Of a stretch of DNA of 64,000 nucleotides, positions 57,541 through 64,000 are shown piece by piece (within the stretch, counting starts at the first letter, position 1; each line of letters opens with the position of its first letter). The translations under genes and the position numbers were made by a program. This DNA is from Marisa cornuarietis (taxonomy: Eukaryota > Mollusca > Gastropoda > Architaenioglossa > Ampullariidae): assembly GCA_004794655.1 (NCBI GenBank), contig SMMW01000606.1, forward strand, positions 558,501 through 622,500, given 5' to 3'. Below the pieces are notes generated by a model. That model did no database searches. It saw nothing but the letters and a program-made list of their open reading frames with translations, and had not been told where the DNA came from.

Positions 57541-60500
57541 CCAACGTTGTCATTGGTCATCTCTTTCTTTTCTCACTATCCTTCTCTTTTCCACTCAATC
57601 TCTCTCTCTCTGACCCCTTCTTCTTTCTTTTAACTGTCCATCGCACTGTTCCTTTTCAACTCATTCATTCTGCCTCTTTCTTACGCTTATGTGAACTTCT
57701 CCTTTTTTTTTTCTTTCACTATCCTTCTTTCTCTCGCCATTTCCTGCCGTCCTGTTTGCAGACGACTTCAGCGACTGAATGCAAAGAACATTAAAGACCT
57801 GCACAACCTCAACTCCCTGGAAAGTCCGCTGCACGCTTTTCGCGTCCTCAAGAGACTTGTGCATCGATGGGAGTCTTTGATGAAACTCATTAACTGTTCT
57901 ATCAGGGACTCAATCAGCGATGAAAGAGGTTCGCAAAGCTATTTTTGTCCTTTTTATCACGAAATGTCCCCTTTTTGTTTTGATTTATATGAACCTGCTT
58001 CTTTGATTTATATTCGTTTGTTTATTTTTCTGCATAGGTGTGCGCTTTCATCGAGATGTACATGTAGATATATTTATATGCTCGTAAATAGTCTATTCCT
58101 TACATGTTGTCGCATTTATCTTGTTATAATGGTCATTGTTTTTTAGCTTTTTCTTAAGTGTCTTTATTCTCTTTTAATTGTGATACTAAGATATTACTCT
58201 AGCAACGACAGATAACTTCATGAGGTAAGAGCTTTAAGACCTTGGAAGGTTTGTTTTGGATATTTTTAAAATCACATTGTGTTAGGATGCAGAAACTCAT
58301 GTGTAGGACTGCCAAGCTGATCATGAAGAATAATGCGGATTGGAAGACTGATTGTTCAAGAGAGGGGAGTCCTGCGGCTATAGTCTCTCCATCTTCCTTT
58401 TCATTGTTGTCGCCATTTACTTGTGCTCATGATTACCTCCTGCAAATTTTATGGCTGATCTGAGAAAGGAATGAACAACGTTTGAATAAGAACTATGGGT
58501 CTGTCGAGCTGCGTTTCAATTTTGATTCCCTTTGTCGTTGTCTGATTGTTGTCGCTTATTATGATCTGACAATACAGACGAGTTGGAGACAACGACTTCA
58601 CTAAAGGCATGCACTGTATTCCCTTATGTGACACACGCTGGGTTCCTTGCAACATGCACTTCTTTAACTGTGACCTGTTGTGTATTTCCCGAGTGACATG
58701 TACTGTATTCCCTGTGTGGCATTTGCTGTATTCCTTACGGGGCCATTTCCAAAGGTTAGGGCGGTCCGGCGGCGCAACCGCCTGTCACCTCTACAGTGAA
58801 GGTTGGCTGTCTTTGGTTCAGTTCTCGTCTCGGGCACGCTGTTCTTTATCTGCATGTGGCATCTGTTTACAGGGCTGGCTGCCTTGCCGTGGTATAGCCT
58901 TATTTGCTGGCTCGGCCGTTAAACACCAATCCCCTTTCCAAAGGTTATGTAAGAGGGTGATCTCTAGTATCTTCCGACATTTGGCGAGTTCCTGTCCTTT
59001 AACGTTTTTCCGCCCTTTTTATATGCATCTTGAATTGATTTCTTACAGCCTCAAGCTAACTTTTTAGTTTTGTTAAAACAATAGAGAGGATATGCGACGT
59101 CAACAGTCGAACACATTACGCGCATACAAAGGAAGAGTGTTTCTGACTTTTGTTTACTGTTCGTTTTCAAAGACATAGTATACCTATTACCAGCTCTTTG
59201 AAGAAAATTATTATATAAAGAAAGGTTCCCCAAATGTTGTGAAAATATTTAAATCCTTTCTCGACGTTTAATATGTCTTTGAAAGAGACTAAGACAAATG
59301 TGCAGTGACTCATCTTTGGGATCGTGTCATTACATCAGACATCCATGCAAGTTTGCGTAATCATCTCTAATATATGTGTTATAGGTATAATATTTATATT
59401 ATAAGATTCCTTTGATCTAAACTTCATTTACACGTACAGACCGCTACTTACCCGCCCCCCCCCCCGACTCCCATCTGCTTGTTGACAGACTTTTCACTCG
59501 TCTCCGCGTTGCTGAACTCCACGAGGACATGGATGACGTTACAAACGCTGTGGCCGACGAAGGCGGATGTTTCCGGTGCCGCCATGGCACTGGTCCGGCT
59601 GCACCGCCTCTACGATCTGGACTACGCCGACCTCCTCAGAGGTCACTTCCTTCACGAAAGGTCATATCCTCTGACGTCATCAGAACTCACTTACCTCACG
59701 AAGGCAGCTCTGGAGCTGGGGCTACCGTGCGATGCGGAAGAACTGTTGGCAGCTCTGCAAGTCATCTCGAAGAAAGTGGATGGCTTGGAGATGAAATCTG
59801 TTGCAAAACTGCGTGACCGTGTGTCACAGGTATTACACACAGATCATGTTTTACACTCCAACTGTCTGGGGCTGCGTGAGATTGCGTTAGAATAAATAAC
59901 CCATTCAGCAACGGCTAAAATAAGTTACATTTACTACAAATACAATAAAATAAAACTAAACAATATTGAGCGTTTGAAGAAAGGGTTTTCTTCGTATAAA
60001 GGAAGTATCACTCATCAATCAGGGATCTAAATGTGATGTGACAGAATTGACTTTCTGGAAGAACTGGATGAAATGAATGGTTCCACTGTAGTTATAGAAC
60101 ATTCTATTGCTTCCATCAGCTTAGATAGATAGATAGATAGATTTATGTTTATGTTTATGCATGTTTATATATTATGTTTATATGTTCATATCTATATGAT
60201 TTAGATAATATTTATCCATTGTGTCTTTGTGGTGAAGCTTTCCATCAGCAAGATGACAGACTGTAACAAAAACAGAAGCAAATCAGAAGTGCCCGTTTGT
60301 AAGTATTCTTAGACTGTTTGTTTATTATTATTATTATTATTGTCAACGTCGATTCTTTTTTATTTCTTTCAGCCTGTCTTCTTGTCATTTTAGTTCTCTT
60401 TGGTCTTTGTGCAGACTGTCCATTAATGTTGTTTGTGACGCAGGGGAATTCAGAAGGTAGGTTTCAGCAGACATTTTTGCATCTCGTACATTATTATTAT

Positions 60501-61007
60501 TACAGTACATTACTCCATATGCTTGCAAAGTGAAGTCTCAGTTTTTTTGCGCAGGAACTGAATTTTTCACTTGGGAAACCTGTTGACGCTTGAAATAACG
60601 AGAAAGGATAAGAATATTAAGAATATTATAATAATAACAACAATAATAACAGACGTTCTGTACTCGCAGGACAAAAGCTATTCGAAAAAATTCACGACCA
60701 CGCGGTAAATTCTCTGCTGAAAACTATTACCTCAAACAACCCTGCTAGACTTGTTCAAGTAGTGTGTAGGTCACATGAACTGCATTTTTTTATTCTGTCT
60801 GGACTGATGAAGGTGCCATTGATGGATGGCATACTGCATCGGATCAGTTCAGCAAAACGTCTGTTCGACAAGCCTATGAAGAGATGTGTAGAAAAACAGT
60901 ACAGGTAACAATGTTACACTAAACATTTTTCACACACACACACACACTCTCCCTCCTTCCCTCTCTCTCTCTTTCTCTCTCTCTCTCTCACACACACACT
61001 CCCTCCT

Positions 61008-61074
<67 letters not shown>

Positions 61075-63606
61075 TGCCCCATATTTGCGTGCTGTGTGCA
61101 GATAAAGAGTTGTAGATAAAGGAAAGTGAAAGAAAGGTGTTTAAATGATTTGCTTGCAAATAAATGTTATTGAATTCACCGTCTCTCGGCACGGTCTACA
61201 GACATAGACTTTTGAAGGGAAGACATTGTTTAGGTTAAAACCATGGGTGTCTATAATTATTTTGATTCACCCCTGTGAGGGTCGGAATTTGGTTTTTGCT
61301 GTTAGTGTATTTTATGTCATTTGAGTTTCACCACACTGTGTTCACATTTCCTCCTGGAGTTTCCTCACTATGCCTTTGGTGTATGTGTCACGTGTATTTT
61401 AAATGTAGACGGGAATTGAAGACTATGTTTTTGGTGTATGCTACAAACGTATTTTGAACATAGACGGGAGTTGAATGCCGTGAGAAGGGTGTGTTTCATA
61501 ATGCCTAGTTCAAAGTGCTTGGTTCAGGAAACTAATAATTATATCACGACCTGGAAAGCCAAAAATGTAATCGACTTGTTGAAAGAATGCGCACATGTCC
61601 CTAGTAAGTGTATGTTGGTAACACTTGTCCATGACATTGACATCCTCTGCACCAGTTGGACTTGACGAACCATCTTGCGCGTTCATTTTTTTCCTTCTTT
61701 TGACAGGCTTCCTTTGCGTTTGGGTCGGGGCGCGATTGTTACATGCATGCAACATTCATACCTTACCTCAGGTACAGGTCAGAGGTGGTGAACTCCGATC
61801 CGCTCATCCTTGTCTTCCATGACGTTATTGACGATGCCGAGATCAGTGAAATGAAAGACCTGGCTTTCGGCAAGGTAAGCCGATGTATCAGACGGGATCA
61901 GTTCGGCCGCCTTTTTTCTTTCTTCTTCTTCTTCTTTCTCTGGTCCGATCTAGCGATATTGTTGTTGCTGTTGTTCCCCTCGATCATTTTTCGTAGAGTC
62001 TATAGATGCTAGTATTGGCATCCTTGGTCACATGATGCTACGTCACCACGCATGACTTGTTGCAGCTGTCACCATCATCACTAGCGCTGACCCAGGTAAC
62101 CCATGAGAAACATCTTGTGCGGGTCAGTCAGAAGTGAGTGGAAGCGTAACTATCTTTGTTTATTTATGCATATCCATTCGTAATTGTATTTATAAGTTAT
62201 AATTTCATTTTAAATGCGAGTGTCGTTGGCCGAGCACTCACCGGAACCTAATAGTAGCAGAAAATTTACAGCTCAAATATGTCGGACGCGATAATAGCGA
62301 ATTACAGTCTGCTGCAATCATATAGGTACTCTAGGAAACTATCCACAAGCAACACAACGTAGAGTTAGGGAATAGACTCATTATCTCTCTATAAGTGTGT
62401 ACCATGAACCTGTCTGGTTGAACGCCAGACCGGCCAACCGCTACAGATGTGATGTAACAGCTACGGATTGACACAGCCGGAGATGGTCAATTTGTTCAAA
62501 GTTAGTCACTGGAAAAATGATCGTACTCAACGCTAATTGTCATGTCAGTTGGTAACTGTTGTCAAAGATGGAACTCATGGAACAATATGAATATTGCATC
62601 TTGAAGAGCTGACATAATTTAATCTAAAGTAGTTTCCAAACACGGATCATGTCATTTCTGGCGACAGACTGAAAATTACTGGCAGTGACAGTAGCAGTGT
62701 TGTCACTAATGAAAAAGAGCAAAAGTTATTAAGCGGGAAATAATGCGGGAAACTTATTGCTGCTGGTGAGGAATTCTGGAGAAAGAATTAAGTCAGATAG
62801 GACTGTAAGCACTGCCACTGCCGAGCCGTTCAGCGGTGAGCTTGATATCGGTCGAAGGTCAGTCACTAAATTGACCCTATGATGCCAAGTGTGTCCTTGA
62901 CGACAGCTCTCCTGTTTGCAGCGCCTGGTTGTTCGATTCCACACCTACACTGGCCAGGATTTCCCGCCGCGTGGAGCTGGTCACGGGTCTCAGCACGCGC
63001 GTGATAAGCGAGAACACCCACGCGGAGCCATATCAGGTGACTGTGCTGCTGATTGCAGAACAATGAAAGATTGCCGCTAGAGTGAGCAGACCTCACGCTG
63101 CGATCTGAGTTACAGTAGAAATTAAGCGGCTTGTGAGGAGCTGTTTTCTTCTGAGCTAAAGCTCAGTGCAGATTATTTTTCCTCAAGATTTTGGTAGTCG
63201 TTGGCATCTCTTTATTTGCTTTTTTTTTTTAATGATTTGGTAAAAGTGCTAGATACTATTTTGTTAATACACTCCCTCTGTTCTCGTGTACAATCCTGAT
63301 GTACGTTCTGGAGCCCTATCGTAGCCTGTAGTCGTTGTACTGGTAGAGATGGAGGTCTTTGCTGTATAGAAGTATAATCCACAATTATTGCATTTACATC
63401 CCTATAAGAGGTTATCTTTCTTCTTAATGGCCTTGCACTCACTTTGAAGTATTTCGATCTTCTCCCCTACCTGCACTTTCCTCATGTTTTGGCTACTATA
63501 TAGGTCTATTTTTGTATAGGAAGATTATTCATGATTCGCTACTATTTTGAGACAGGTGTTGAATTATGGTCTTGGAGGTGTTTACGGGCCGCACGAAGAT
63601 TCAGTG
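56043..63606 (+). CDS. P4HA: Prolyl 4-hydroxylase alpha subunit (partial, runs off the right edge)
   Basis: Exons 56043-56227, 57762-57928, 59489-59829, 60238-60298 (tentative), 60813-60904, 61707-61874, 62066-62133, 62922-63036 and 63556-63606 join in phase into 416 codons. The family uses Fe(II), 2-oxoglutarate and ascorbate in the ER to hydroxylate proline in collagen-like chains, with protein disulfide isomerase as beta subunit. Visible: signal peptide (1 to about 22), N-terminal P4HA domain (EIFSSVAKLKALPHLERALL onward), the WPTKADVSGAAMALVRLHRL segment, YEEMCRK (family YExLCRG), PLILVFHDVIDDAEISEMK opening the dioxygenase domain, SxxAWL, and NYGLGGVYGPHED, holding His412 and Asp414 of the HxD iron site. 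The second His and the 2-oxoglutarate-binding Lys lie beyond the window. The start at 56043 is chosen because a signal peptide and a good acceptor (56016) flank it; an open frame extends upstream. The linker before YEEMC is shorter than usual, so an exon may be missed. Confidence 0.87.
56251..56317 (+). repeat. (GT)26(GA)n microsatellite just after the P4HA exon 1 donor
   Basis: It begins 23 bases past the splice donor, so the pre-mRNA would carry a long GU tract next to a 5' splice site. Confidence 0.95.
56386..56468 (+). mobile_element. Possible SINE-like tail with (ATT)n
   Basis: A segment ending GGTCTATAGATAAACAAATT is followed by ATTATTATTA. The style is like the (AAT)n-tailed elements at 15072 and 19151; the evidence is weak. 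Confidence 0.25.
57504..57541. repeat. (TGTC)n microsatellite in P4HA intron 1
   Basis: About nine CTGT units, then a pyrimidine-rich stretch up to the exon 2 acceptor. Confidence 0.95.
57762..57928 (+). CDS. P4HA: P4HA coding exon 2
   Basis: It encodes RLQRLNAKNIKDLHNLNSLE, then SPLHAFRVLKRLVHRWESL. This matches the family pattern of a helix followed by HPxNAFxLxKRLxxxW. The acceptor is CTGTTTGCAG and the donor GTTCGC (weak but in phase). Confidence 0.85.
58759..58933 (+). mobile_element. tRNA-derived SINE with 13-bp target-site duplication, P4HA intron 2
   Basis: TTTCCAAAGGTTA flanks the 175-bp element at 58746-58758 and 58934-58946. Inside are GGTTCAGTTCTCGTCTCGGG, a TCTGTTTACAGGGCTGGCTG block and a GGCTCGGCCGTTAAACACC end. 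The TCTCGTCTCGGG part is shared with the SINE at 50085. The perfect duplication suggests a fairly recent insertion. Confidence 0.85.
59489..59829 (+). CDS. P4HA: P4HA coding exon 3 (end of N-terminal domain, start of peptide-binding domain)
   Basis: It encodes the TLWPTKADVSGAAMALVRL segment, the YDLDYADLLRG segment, and LTSSELTYLTKAALELGL, which aligns with the family block (D)CFxLGxxAYxxxD. The donor is GTATTA after GTGTCACAG. Confidence 0.87.
60122..60142. repeat. (GATA)n microsatellite
   Basis: Five GATA units. Confidence 0.9.
60238..60298 (+). CDS. P4HA: P4HA coding exon 4 (tentative)
   Basis: A 61-base open segment with a donor GTAAGT and phases that fit both neighbours (0 in, 1 out). 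Its peptide (SKMTDCNKNRSKSE region) has no clear family match and the acceptor is weak. Another exon could take its place. Confidence 0.3.
60813..60904 (+). CDS. P4HA: P4HA coding exon 5
   Basis: It ends SVRQAYEEMCRKTVQ, matching the family motif (P)ERxxYExLCRGE just before the catalytic domain. The donor is GTAACA. The acceptor (GATGAAG at 60806-60812) is inferred from the phase. Confidence 0.65.
60937..61070. repeat. Duplicated compound (CA)/(CT) tract, P4HA intron 5
   Basis: The block CACACACTC-CCTCCTTCCCTCTCT-(CT)n occurs twice in tandem with a period of about 55-65 bases and ends in (CA)n. This shows duplication of a whole compound unit, not only slippage. Confidence 0.85.
61376..61483. 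repeat. 55-bp imperfect tandem duplication, P4HA intron 5
   Basis: Two copies each contain TTGGTGTATG, ACGTGTATTTTAAA or ACGTATTTTGAAC, and TAGACGGGA(A/G)TTGAA. The period is 55 bases. Confidence 0.7.
61707..61874 (+). CDS. P4HA: P4HA coding exon 6 (start of catalytic domain)
   Basis: 56 codons in phase 0. CYMHATFIPYLRYRSEVV leads into SDPLILVFHDVIDDAEISEM, matching LxPxKxEEVxLDPxIVxYHDxISDxEIExIK. The acceptor is TTTTGACAG and the donor GTAAGC. Confidence 0.88.
62066..62133 (+). CDS. P4HA: P4HA coding exon 7
   Basis: It encodes LSPSSLALTQVTHEKHLVRV plus SQ and two bases, aligned with LxRAxVxxxxxGxxxxxxYRxSK. The donor is GTGAGT. Confidence 0.75.
62922..63036 (+). CDS. P4HA: P4HA coding exon 8
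   Basis: The split Asn codon is followed by AWLFDSTPTLARISRRVELV and TGLSTR, a clear match to the family block S(A/S)WLxxxxxPVVxRIxxRIExxTGL. The acceptor is CTGTTTGCAG and the donor GTGACT. Confidence 0.9.
63556..63606 (+). CDS. P4HA: P4HA coding exon 9 (HxD iron-binding exon)
   Basis: 17 codons, VLNYGLGGVYGPHEDSV. The family consensus is xxNYGxGGxYxPHxDF. His and Asp of the iron site are kept; the usual Phe after Asp is Ser. The donor is GTATGT. Further exons lie outside the window. Confidence 0.88.
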
Positions 63607-64000
63607 GTATGTTTTGATCATAACGATTTTCTTGTAGATTCAACCAATATTGTCTCATTTATTATATATAGGTATCATTAAACTTACATCACTTTTCCCC
63701 AAATATAGTATATTTAATTGATTAAAGTCACTACGTCTCAATAAACATTTATATATATATATATTTGTTTTTATGTTTCTCTTTTTTTTTGTTTTAAAGA
63801 TGCATGTACATCTTCTACATGCGCTAGTTCGTATAATTTACCTTCTCAAACCACTTCGTCCTAGCTTCTTCCGTGTAACTGTCAGTGCGTGGCTTTAATC
63901 CTAATTGTAGGAATACCTCCGAGGGGTAAAGGCACTTGTAGTTTTCATGTGCTAAATATGCACTGCAAATATTTGGCAGTCTGTTTTGGACGTCGTTGTC
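63607..64000 (+). other. Start of the next P4HA intron
   Basis: AT-rich sequence after the exon 9 donor with a TA run at 63750-63762. No further exon is visible before the window ends. Confidence 0.6.

Overview
This is eukaryotic nuclear DNA from an animal. The genes are split by GT-AG introns, the intergenic space is long and AT-rich, microsatellites are very common, and there are many fragments of non-LTR retrotransposons and tRNA-derived SINEs. The RTE-like LINE proteins, SINE heads and (CA)/(GT)/(CTTT) tracts fit a lophotrochozoan, most likely a gastropod mollusc. That assignment is inferred from style, not proved.

Two protein-coding genes are well supported, both on the + strand. The first (16889-26232, six coding exons) is a complete and divergent alpha-tubulin of 438 residues. 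It keeps the tubulin signature, the catalytic Glu254 and the core fold. It starts MPREV instead of MREC, has no lysine in the K40 loop, and stops at Asp438, exactly where the acidic C-terminal tail normally begins. The sites of the best-known alpha-tubulin modifications are therefore missing. The second (56043-63606, running off the right edge) is the alpha subunit of a collagen-type prolyl 4-hydroxylase. It has a signal peptide, an N-terminal P4HA domain, part of the peptide-binding region and the start of the 2-oxoglutarate/Fe(II) dioxygenase domain, including its HxD iron-binding motif.

Layout: 1-15000 holds no recognised gene, only microsatellites, a possible MITE with telomere-like repeats, and a LINE scrap. 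15400-26500 is the tubulin gene; its 5.3-kb second intron carries a decayed RTE-like LINE with a SINE tail inside it and a remnant of an LTR retrotransposon. 28900-31600 has an isolated TATA promoter with a nuclear-receptor-like DR2 and a possible signal-peptide exon, whose gene is not identified. 33600-38000 is a retroelement cluster: a 5'-truncated RTE-like LINE with a 13-bp target-site duplication, an apparently twin-primed inverted LINE with a 20-bp flanking duplication, and a SINE. 41800-51000 holds two copies of an unclassified long repeat, one carrying a foldback-like element with 9-bp duplications and the other a SINE. 54500-64000 is the hydroxylase gene with a CCAAT/TATA promoter and a 13-copy 28-bp minisatellite rich in CACGTG between promoter and coding exons.

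The two genes have no obvious shared pathway. The most interesting items are the tail-less alpha-tubulin, the CACGTG minisatellite at the hydroxylase gene, the foldback-like element and the twin-priming LINE.
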